Source of the DNA: Bordetella parapertussis
GTDB lineage: Bacteria; Pseudomonadota; Gammaproteobacteria; Burkholderiales; SG8-41
Assembly: GCA_945863085.1 (NCBI GenBank)
Contig: CAMBCD010000062.1
Location: 1 to 11,316, forward strand
Direction of reading: 5' to 3'
Length of the DNA stretch: 11,316 nucleotides
The notes below the pieces were generated by a model. The model was not told the origin of the DNA, made no database searches, and saw only the letters and a list, made by a program, of their open reading frames with translations. Positions 6,413 to 11,316 of this stretch are shown here, one piece after another; position 1 is the stretch's first letter; each line of letters begins with the position of its first letter. A program made the translations under genes and the position numbers.

Positions 6413-7273
6413 TTGAGCACCGCATCCGCCACCAAAAACATGGCCCTGTTCTGCGACTTTGAAAACGTCGCGCTGGGCGTGCGTGAAGCCAAGTATCCGG
6501 ACTTCGACATCAAGAAGGTTCTGGAACGACTGCTGCTCAAGGGCGACATCGTCGTCAAAAAAGCCTACTGCGACTGGGAACGTTACCGCGAATTCAAGAA
6601 GCCGATGCATGAAGCGGCCTTCGAGCTGATTGAAATCCCGCATGTGCGCATGTCGGGCAAGAATTCCGCCGATATCCGCATGGTCGTCGATGCGCTGGAC
6701 CTCTGCTACACCAAATCACATGTCGATACCTTCGTCATCATCAGCGGTGACTCGGATTTTTCGCCGCTGGTGTCCAAGCTGCGCGAGAACAACAAGGTGG
6801 TCATCGGTGTCGGCGTCAAACAATCGTCTTCCGACCTGCTGATTTCCAACTGCGACGAATTCATTTTCTACGATGACCTCGCCCGCGAAAAAGCCAAGAA
6901 ACAGCAAAGCCGCAAAAAGCGCGCTGCGGCCCCGTCCGCGACAGCCAGGGGCGGCGCCGATGCCGGCGACAAAGACGCCACTGACAAAGCCGGCGGCGAG
7001 AAGGATGGCGGCGACAAAAAAGCCGAAGCGCTGGACCTGGTCATGGAAACCATCGAGGCCCTGTTCGCCGAACGCGGCGCCGAGGACAAAATCTGGCCTT
7101 CCATGGTCAAGCAGACGCTGAAGCGCCGCCAGCCCGGTTTCAACGAGAGTTATTACGGTTTCCGCTCGTTTGGCAAACTGCTCGAAGAAGCACAAGCGCG
7201 CAAACTGCTGGTACTGGAGCCCGACGAAAAATCCGGCAGCGCCATCATCAAAAGCTTCAACCCGGACTACTGA
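6413..7273 (+). CDS. NYN domain ribonuclease with C-terminal OST-HTH/LOTUS domain
   Basis: A 286-residue soluble protein, probably an RNA-processing or RNA-degrading nuclease. Residues 10-155 form the NYN/PIN-like fold (DUF88-type): D15 and N18 in CDFENVALG, the SGKNSADIRMVVDAL block (81-95) with D87, and SGDSDFSPLV (111-120) with D113 and D115. These supply the acidic metal-binding pocket. Residues about 158-205 are a low-complexity linker: a Lys/Arg-rich part (KAKKQQSRKKR) then Ala/Gly/Asp/Lys repeats with recurrent GDKD and GGEKD. Residues 206-282 form an OST-HTH/LOTUS domain (VMETIEALFAERG, KIWPSMVKQTLKRRQPGF, YGFRSFGKLLEEA), an RNA-binding winged helix. The start is TTG with AGGAAA 4 bases before it; the alternative is ATG at 6440, which would lose nine residues. 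The stop codon lies in the first copy of a 16-bp duplication. Target RNA unknown. Confidence 0.9.
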   Translation: MSTASATKNMALFCDFENVALGVREAKYPDFDIKKVLERLLLKGDIVVKKAYCDWERYREFKKPMHEAAFELIEIPHVRMSGKNSADIRMVVDALDLCYTKSHVDTFVIISGDSDFSPLVSKLRENNKVVIGVGVKQSSSDLLISNCDEFIFYDDLAREKAKKQQSRKKRAAAPSATARGGADAGDKDATDKAGGEKDGGDKKAEALDLVMETIEALFAERGAEDKIWPSMVKQTLKRRQPGFNESYYGFRSFGKLLEEAQARKLLVLEPDEKSGSAIIKSFNPDY

Positions 7274-7301
7274 ACGCCGGCTCCGCTGAACGCCGGCTCC
7301 G
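7270..7301. repeat. Exact 16-bp tandem duplication at the NYN gene stop
   Basis: The unit CTGAACGCCGGCTCCG is present twice head to tail, at 7270-7285 and 7286-7301, with no mismatch. The first copy contains the TGA stop of the NYN gene, so the second copy is in the untranslated region. It looks like a recent slippage duplication. Each unit holds the small palindrome GCCGGC. Confidence 0.9.
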
Positions 7302-7338
7302 GATCGCGGTCTGATGATTTCAAGGAGACCGCCCCATC

Positions 7339-7632
7339 ATGGACCAACCGCAAGATTTCCAAAATCCCCATATCCGCATCAATACCCGACCGCAGGCCGG
7401 GCTGCTGGAACGCATCGTGTTTTTCGCACTCGGCCTGGTGGTGCTGGTGGCCGCATTCTTTTTTATCGGCATCGCGCTGATTGCCGGCGCCATCCTTGCC
7501 GGCGTATTCCTGATCCGGCTGTGGTGGCTCAGGCGCAAATTGCAGCGCGCGGCGCAGGAAACTTATGTCGAAGGTGAATACACCGTCATCGAAACCGCGA
7601 TCACCGACCAGCGCCTGCCGCCAGAAAAATAG
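7339..7632 (+). CDS. Small membrane protein of unknown function
   Basis: A 97-residue protein I do not recognise as a named family. A polar N-terminus (1-24) is followed by a long hydrophobic run (about 26-60, FFALGLVVLVAAFFFIGIAL and onward to VFLIRLWW). This is long enough for either two tightly packed helices forming a hairpin or one long helix. A basic cluster (RLWWLRRKLQR, 60-70) then marks the cytoplasmic edge by the positive-inside rule. The acidic/polar C-terminus (72-97, with EGEYTVIET) would be cytoplasmic. The ATG at 7339 has a strong AAGGAG 11 bases upstream, and codon use is like that of its neighbours, so it is a real gene. It lies 65 bases after the NYN gene on the same strand and may be co-transcribed with it through the 16-bp duplication. 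No function is inferred. Confidence 0.8.
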   Translation: MDQPQDFQNPHIRINTRPQAGLLERIVFFALGLVVLVAAFFFIGIALIAGAILAGVFLIRLWWLRRKLQRAAQETYVEGEYTVIETAITDQRLPPEK

Positions 7633-7645
7633 CCCTGCCTGTGGA

Positions 7646-7667
7646 AAATATCGTAAATATTTGTTTT
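7646..7667 (+). terminator. Weak AT-rich hairpin with T-tract between convergent genes
   Basis: Arms AAATAT (7646-7651) and ATATTT (7657-7662) enclose a 5-base loop and are followed by GTTTTT on the plus strand. The stem has no G-C pair, so stability is poor. It sits between the stops of the small membrane protein and the thioesterase, where a terminator is expected, but the match is marginal. Confidence 0.25.
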
Positions 7668-8089
7668 TATTGACTATTTTTTGATGTCAGCGCCCGCACC
7701 TTGGCCTGGGTGCGGACATCAAAACGTTCGACGTTGACGATGATGCGTTCGTGCGTACCTTCACCGATGCGCTCCACAGCGTCTTCGGCCCATACCCGGA
7801 ACGTCAGCTTGCGGCCTTCGACCTTGCTCACCTCGGCATACGCCACCACGCGCATGCCCACCGGCGTCGCCGCGGTATGGCTGACATCGAGCCGGGTACC
7901 CACCGTCTGGTAACCGGGCGGCAGCAAACCTTCCACGGCATTCAGCGCCGCCTCTTCCAGCAACATCACCAGCACCGGCGTCGCCAGCACCTTGATCTTG
8001 CCGCTGCCGACATGTGGTGCGGTGTCGCGCGTGCCGACCATGATTTCAGTGGTGCCTTTGAGGCCCGGCTTCATGGCATCAATGGTCAT
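7667..8089 (-). CDS. FlK-like acyl-CoA thioesterase (hot-dog fold)
   Basis: A 140-residue cytoplasmic hot-dog-fold protein of the fluoroacetyl-CoA thioesterase-like family, which hydrolyses short acyl-CoA thioesters. It reads KPGLKG (7-12), the GSGKIKVLATP block (28-38), VMLLEEAALNAVEGLLPPGYQTVGT (41-65), SHTAATPVG (70-78), EGRKLTFRVWAED (91-103) and GEGTHERIIV (109-118). Spacing places T37, E45 and H71 exactly as the catalytic Thr-Glu-His triad of characterised FlK (same distances, by recall). FlK itself is specific for fluoroacetyl-CoA because of a gating Phe; I do not claim that specificity here, and many housekeeping relatives exist with unknown substrates. The ATG at 8089 lacks a strong Shine-Dalgarno; M6 is a possible alternative start. 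Transcribed divergently from the LLM gene with 105 bases between, and convergent to the small membrane protein. Confidence 0.85.
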   Translation of the reverse strand: MTIDAMKPGLKGTTEIMVGTRDTAPHVGSGKIKVLATPVLVMLLEEAALNAVEGLLPPGYQTVGTRLDVSHTAATPVGMRVVAYAEVSKVEGRKLTFRVWAEDAVERIGEGTHERIIVNVERFDVRTQAKVRALTSKNSQ

Positions 8090-8116
8090 GTGGTGCTTTC
8101 ATTGCGGATGGCCTCA

Positions 8117-8146
8117 TTGTGGACGACGACAGGCCGATGTTACATT
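8117..8146 (+). promoter_or_regulatory. Candidate extended -10 promoter of the LLM oxidoreductase
   Basis: TTGTGG (8117-8122), an 18-base spacer, and TACATT (8141-8146) preceded by TGT (8138-8140), which forms an extended -10 (TGn) element. The start would be near 8153, giving a leader of about 42 bases before the ATG at 8195. It is in the intergenic region shared with the divergent thioesterase gene. Confidence 0.45.
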
Positions 8147-8194
8147 GAATCGCCACGGCCCGAAGACAGGCGCCGGGCCCATAAAGAGGACGTC

Positions 8195-9313
8195 ATGCGC
8201 CTGGGATATTTCACGATGCCGCTGCACCCCGCGGAGCGCCCGCCCGCGATCACGCTGCAGGAAGACCGCGAAGCCATCATCCTCGCCGACCGTCTGGGTT
8301 TTTATGACGCTTTTGTCGGCGAACACCTGACGGAGCCTTCCGAAAACGTCACCAACAGTTTCATTTTCCTGGCGACGCTGATCCATCACACAAAAAATAT
8401 AAAACTCGCCACCGGCACCTCCAACCTGTCGCACTCGCACCCGACGCTGATTGCCGCGCACGCGGCGATGTTCGACCACCTGGCGCAGGGCCGCTTCATT
8501 TTCGGCGTCAGCCCCGGTGCGCTGCCCTCGGACGCCGAGGCTCTGGGCATGCTCGCGGAAGACCGCAACAAGCTGTTCGCCGAAGCGATGGACGTGATCC
8601 TCGCCATCTGGGAACGCGACGTACCCTATGACATCGACCTGCCCGGCAACCGCTTCAAGGTCAGCACCGCGACCACGCAGAACGCCGCCATCGGCCGCGG
8701 CCGGATGTACAAACCGTACCAGCAGCCGCGTCCCGAAATCGTCGGCACCGTGGTCGCTCCGGGCTCCAAAGGCGTCATCGCCATGGGCGAACGCGACTTC
8801 CATCCGCTGTCGGCGAATTTCCTGCTGTCGCAATACCTGCCCTCGCACTGGAGCAATTATGCCGAAGGCAAACAACGCGCCGGGCAAACCGCCGACCCGG
8901 CGGACTGGCGCATTGCCCGAACCATTTTTGTTGCCGATGACGAGAAGACCGCACGACGTTATGGACTGCAGGACAGCGCCAGCCCCTATCGTTATTACTG
9001 GGATCTGCTGCTGAGGAAAATGCTGATCTCGAAACGCCAGGCCATTTTCAAGACCCACCCGCAGCAGGATGACCGCGAACTGACCGTCGATTACATGGTG
9101 GAGAAACTGGTGATCTGCGGCAATCCGGAGCAGGTCGCGGAAAAAATCCTCGCTTTGCGCGAGGAAGCCGGTGACTTCGGTGAAATCGTCTATGCCGGCA
9201 TGGACTGGGTGGATCCGGCGCTGGCCAAACGTTCGATGGAGTTGATGGCCGAAAAAGTGATGCCGCAGGTCAATGCGGCGATCGGCCGGTCACGGCGGCA
9301 GGCTGCCGCCTGA
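8195..9313 (+). CDS. LLM-class flavin-dependent oxidoreductase
   Basis: A 372-residue TIM-barrel oxidoreductase of the luciferase-like monooxygenase (F420/FMN) class. These use reduced flavin, supplied by a separate reductase, to oxygenate small organic molecules; the closest named type by general look is limonene-1,2-monooxygenase-like. Evidence: the opening MRLGYFTMPLHP strand, YDAFVGEHLTEP (37-48) in the flavin-side loop, HHTKNIKLATGT (64-75), and the family signature HPTLIAAHAAMFDHLAQGRFIF spread over 82-103 followed by GVSPG (104-108). A C-terminal GNPEQVAEKILAL block near the end is also usual. The frame is open upstream to 7751, but that part is antisense to the thioesterase gene; the ATG at 8195 has AGAGGA 4 bases before it and gives the normal N-terminus. 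It converges on the decarboxylase gene 18 bases downstream. Substrate unknown, and no flavin reductase is in the window. Confidence 0.9.
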   Translation: MRLGYFTMPLHPAERPPAITLQEDREAIILADRLGFYDAFVGEHLTEPSENVTNSFIFLATLIHHTKNIKLATGTSNLSHSHPTLIAAHAAMFDHLAQGRFIFGVSPGALPSDAEALGMLAEDRNKLFAEAMDVILAIWERDVPYDIDLPGNRFKVSTATTQNAAIGRGRMYKPYQQPRPEIVGTVVAPGSKGVIAMGERDFHPLSANFLLSQYLPSHWSNYAEGKQRAGQTADPADWRIARTIFVADDEKTARRYGLQDSASPYRYYWDLLLRKMLISKRQAIFKTHPQQDDRELTVDYMVEKLVICGNPEQVAEKILALREEAGDFGEIVYAGMDWVDPALAKRSMELMAEKVMPQVNAAIGRSRRQAAA

Positions 9314-9331
9314 TCGGTTTGATGTAGAGAC

Positions 9332-10204
9332 TTAGCGTAAAAACTCATCCATGTATTTTTTGTAATCTGCGGCGAACACCAGCGCGTCCATTTCCTTGCC
9401 TGAGGCGATTTTGTCCTTGAAATCGGCCGCGGCGCCACCGCCGTGGAAATGCGCATACACCTCGCGCAAGGCTTTCACCGCCGCCGCCACCGGTTGATGC
9501 CCCTGCAAGAGTACGCGGCCACCGGCTTTGGCAAAGTCTTCCCGGGTGGCTGATGTCTTGCCCGGACCGATGATCACCGGCAGCTTCGAGGCATCGCGCA
9601 CCGCCCTGACCTGTTCCGCGGTTTCGACGCCGATAATGAATATGCAGTCAACGCCGGTCGCGGCATAGGCCTTGACCCGCCCCACCGTTTTTTCAGGGCC
9701 TTCGACTTTCAGTGCCGCGGTACGGCCGGCAATCACCGTCGACGGATCACGGCGCGCGGCAACGGCCGCCTTCAGCTTGCCGACCATCTCGCCGACGGAA
9801 ATCAGTTCGTCCTTGCCTTCCGGCTGCTGATAACGGATCGGCAGCGAAGTATCCTCGATGCTCATCGCCGACACCCCCGCGTGCTCCAGTTCCTGCACCG
9901 TGCGCATCACGTTCAGCGCATTGCCGTAACCGTGGTCGGCATCAACCAGCAGGCTCAGGTCGCTGACCCTCATCATGCGCCGCACCTGGTCGGCAAAGTC
10001 GGTCAGCGTCAGCACGATCAGGTCGGGCGCCGCCAGCGTGGTGTTGGACGAAACGGATCCGGCGAGGATGCCCAGCTTGTAACCGACACTTTCCGCGACA
10101 CGGGCGGACAGCGGGTCATACACGCTGGCCGGCGACAGGCACTCGCTGCCATTAAGGATGGCGCGAAAACGTTTGCGTTGTTCGGTATGGCGCAGGTGGC
10201 TCAT
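9332..10204 (-). CDS. Oxaloacetate-decarboxylase-like enzyme (PEP mutase/isocitrate lyase superfamily)
   Basis: A 290-residue cytoplasmic TIM-barrel enzyme closely resembling Pseudomonas PA4872, a Mg-dependent oxaloacetate decarboxylase that also acts on 3-methyloxaloacetate. Visible residues at the PA4872 positions, by recall: S50 in ILAGSVSS, D88 in VDADHGYGNALNVMRTVQELEHAG (the superfamily metal-binding region, with D90), and H236 in LLQGHQP. E117 and D118 occur in SIEDTSLP. The KKCGH-type motif of isocitrate lyase and PEP mutase is absent, as in the decarboxylase branch. The start ATG at 10204 has GGGGAG 6 bases before it; an upstream extension of the frame crosses the tRNA and terminator and is not coding. 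It follows tRNA-Arg on the same strand with the tRNA terminator between. I am sure of the family, less sure of the exact reaction. Confidence 0.88.
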   Translation of the reverse strand: MSHLRHTEQRKRFRAILNGSECLSPASVYDPLSARVAESVGYKLGILAGSVSSNTTLAAPDLIVLTLTDFADQVRRMMRVSDLSLLVDADHGYGNALNVMRTVQELEHAGVSAMSIEDTSLPIRYQQPEGKDELISVGEMVGKLKAAVAARRDPSTVIAGRTAALKVEGPEKTVGRVKAYAATGVDCIFIIGVETAEQVRAVRDASKLPVIIGPGKTSATREDFAKAGGRVLLQGHQPVAAAVKALREVYAHFHGGGAAADFKDKIASGKEMDALVFAADYKKYMDEFLR

Positions 10205-10223
10205 TCGATTCTCCCCGTTGATG

Positions 10224-10255
10224 AAAAAAGGCCCGCGAAGAGAATCGCGGGCCTT
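10224..10255 (-). terminator. Intrinsic terminator after tRNA-Arg
   Basis: A perfect 10-bp stem, AAGGCCCGCG at 10255-10246 and CGCGGGCCTT at 10237-10228 on the minus strand, with an 8-base loop and a run of six T (10229-10224). It is a strong rho-independent terminator for the tRNA transcript. Its T-run ends only about 20 bases before the decarboxylase ATG, 8 bases from its ribosome binding site. Confidence 0.9.
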
Positions 10256-10263
10256 GGTGCAAC

Positions 10264-10340
10264 TGGCGCGGCCGGAGGGATTCGAACCCCCTACCCCTTG
10301 GTTCGTAGCCAAGTACTCTATCCAGATGAGCTACGGCCGC
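10264..10340 (-). tRNA. tRNA-Arg (anticodon ACG)
   Basis: A 77-base cloverleaf on the minus strand: acceptor GCGGCCG (10340-10334) pairs fully with CGGCCGC (10274-10268), discriminator G at 10267, and CCA encoded at 10266-10264. The D-arm is GCTC...GAGT with AGCTCA. The anticodon arm has CTTGG/CCAAG stems around CTACGAA, giving anticodon ACG, read as ICG after deamination, for CGU/CGC/CGA arginine codons. The variable loop is short (class I), and the T-loop TTCGAAT is normal. Confidence 0.97.
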
Positions 10341-10352
10341 TTAAGGGGGCGA

Positions 10353-10380
10353 ATTATAGCAAAAACCCCTTTGCAGTCAC
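10353..10380 (-). promoter_or_regulatory. Promoter of tRNA-Arg
   Basis: A perfect TATAAT -10 (10358-10353) preceded by TGC (extended -10), with a GTGACT -35-like hexamer (10380-10375) at 16-base spacing. The C-rich discriminator CGCCCCC (10351-10345) is of the kind seen at stringently controlled stable-RNA promoters. Transcription would start near 10346, about 6 bases before the mature tRNA. Confidence 0.75.
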
Positions 10381-10464
10381 GCTCAATATCCGCGGACTCG
10401 GCCTCTGGCCCCGCTGCTGTGCATTGGTTAGCATGCAGGCCTCAACCCGCAATGGAGTATTCGC

Positions 10465-11316
10465 ATGAAAATCGGCGTGGCAGGCATCGGCAGGATGGGC
10501 GCAGCGATCGCGGAACGGCTGCTGAAACACGGCCACCAGGTCACGGTCTGGAACCGGACTCCGGCCAAGGCGCAAGCACTGACGCAACACGGCGCTACTG
10601 TCGCGACGACCCCCGCAGAGTTGGCCGCCACCGCCGACATCGTCCTGTCGATCCTCACCGATGCCGGCGCCATAGCCGCGACCTACGACGGCCCCGCAGG
10701 CCTGCTGTCCGGCAACGTGACCGGCAACCTGTTTGTCGAAATGAGCACGGTGCGCCCGGAGACCCAGCGCGCGCTGGCGGCCCGCATCAAGGCCAAGGGT
10801 GCGGCGATGATCGATTGCCCGGTCGGCGGCACCACCGGTCCGGCGCGCGACGGCAAACTCCTGGCATTTGTCGGTGGTAACGCCGCTGACCTCGCCCGCG
10901 TGCAGCCGCTGCTGGAACAACTGTGCCGGCGCATCGAACATGTCGGCGCCATCGGCGCAGGCGCCAGCCTGAAACTGGCGATCAACCTGCCGCTGCTGGT
11001 GTACTGGCAGGCCGTCGGTGAAGCACTGGCGCTGTGCCAGCCGCTGGGACTGGATCCGGCGCGGCTGGTCAGCATTTTCGCCGACACCTCCGGCGGCCCC
11101 AATGTCCTGAAAACCCGCGGCGGCATGCTCGCCGACGCGATGCAGGGCAAGGCACCGGCCAGCACCACCTTCAATATCGAGTCCATCCGCAAGGACATGG
11201 CCACCATGATCGAAGAGGCCCGCGCGCTGGGTTATGACGAATTGCCGGTCACGGCGCGTGCGCTGGAATGTTTCGACGAGGTCTCCCGCGCCGGCCTCGG
11301 CGACGGTGACGCGGTC
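10465..11316 (+). CDS. 3-Hydroxyisobutyrate-dehydrogenase-like NAD(P) oxidoreductase (3' end outside window)
   Basis: A beta-hydroxyacid dehydrogenase; 284 residues are in view and the usual length is about 290-300, so only the extreme C-terminus is missing. It oxidises a 3-hydroxy acid or reduces the matching semialdehyde. The Rossmann domain opens with GVAGIGRMGAAIAERL, carrying GxGxMG at 7-12. WNRTPAK (29-35), with an Arg directly after the second strand, suggests NADP preference. The substrate-binding signature is DCPVGGTTGPARDG at 117-130, close to the family DxPVSGGxxGAxxG, and the catalytic Lys is K170 with N174 in GAGASLKLAIN. The helical C-terminal domain ends in ARALGYDELPVTARALECFDEVSRAGLGDGD, typical of the family. 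GGAG lies 7 bases before the ATG. It is divergent from the tRNA-Arg promoter. It could be a glyoxylate/succinic semialdehyde reductase (GLYR type); the substrate cannot be fixed. Confidence 0.9.
   Translation, partial: MKIGVAGIGRMGAAIAERLLKHGHQVTVWNRTPAKAQALTQHGATVATTPAELAATADIVLSILTDAGAIAATYDGPAGLLSGNVTGNLFVEMSTVRPETQRALAARIKAKGAAMIDCPVGGTTGPARDGKLLAFVGGNAADLARVQPLLEQLCRRIEHVGAIGAGASLKLAINLPLLVYWQAVGEALALCQPLGLDPARLVSIFADTSGGPNVLKTRGGMLADAMQGKAPASTTFNIESIRKDMATMIEEARALGYDELPVTARALECFDEVSRAGLGDGDAV

Noticed and set aside
7751..8194. N-terminal extension of the LLM oxidoreductase
   Set aside because: It is antisense to the thioesterase gene; the ATG at 8195 has a ribosome binding site and begins the conserved domain.
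8114..9058. 314-residue open frame on the minus strand
   Set aside because: It is antisense to the LLM oxidoreductase, which has clear family motifs; the shadow has Arg/Gly/Val-rich composition and no motif.
10264..10340. tRNA-Arg as an integration (att) site for a genomic island
   Set aside because: No integrase gene and no repeat of the tRNA 3' end were seen elsewhere in the window; adjacent genes look like ordinary chromosomal ones.

Overview
The window is GC-rich, gene-dense chromosomal DNA from a Gram-negative bacterium. The AccA N-terminus, the tRNA-Arg(ACG) with encoded CCA, and the mix of catabolic enzyme families (FlK-like thioesterase, LLM flavin oxidoreductase, PEP-mutase-family decarboxylase, beta-hydroxyacid dehydrogenases) fit a betaproteobacterium, probably Burkholderiales-like. 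That assignment is by recall of protein families, not by a search. I see no IS element, prophage gene, CRISPR array or recognised defence cassette. No gap between genes exceeds about 180 bases.

Layout. (1) 1-416, minus: the 5' part of accA, preceded by a promoter so close to the ATG that its mRNA may be leaderless. (2) 539-4298, minus: a tight three-gene operon of an MFS transporter, an exported serine alpha/beta hydrolase and an exported gamma-glutamyltransferase. Both junctions are 4-base stop/start overlaps. (3) 4480-5358, plus: a DUF1932-type 6-phosphogluconate-dehydrogenase-like oxidoreductase. It converges, 9 bases apart, on (4) 5368-6288, minus: a class III nucleotide cyclase domain fused to an FHA domain, with Tyr where the catalytic Arg normally sits. 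(5) 6413-7273, plus: an NYN (PIN-like) ribonuclease with a C-terminal OST-HTH/LOTUS domain, starting at TTG. It is followed by an exact 16-bp tandem duplication and a 97-residue membrane protein (7339-7632). (6) 7667-8089, minus: a fluoroacetyl-CoA-thioesterase-like hot-dog protein, divergent from (7) 8195-9313, plus: an LLM-class flavin oxidoreductase. (8) 9332-10204, minus: an oxaloacetate-decarboxylase-like PEP mutase superfamily enzyme, directly downstream of tRNA-Arg(ACG) and its intrinsic terminator. (9) 10465-11316, plus: a 3-hydroxyisobutyrate-dehydrogenase-like enzyme cut by the window end.

How they may work together. The only strong functional unit is the MFS-hydrolase-GGT operon. 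It looks like envelope-level hydrolysis of an ester or gamma-glutamyl compound coupled to transport; its substrate is unknown. The rest are mostly single-gene units. Several act on small acyl or hydroxy-acid metabolites, but the sequence does not tie them into one pathway. The most unusual proteins are the cyclase-FHA fusion and the NYN-LOTUS protein, which are divergently transcribed from a shared 124-base intergenic region.
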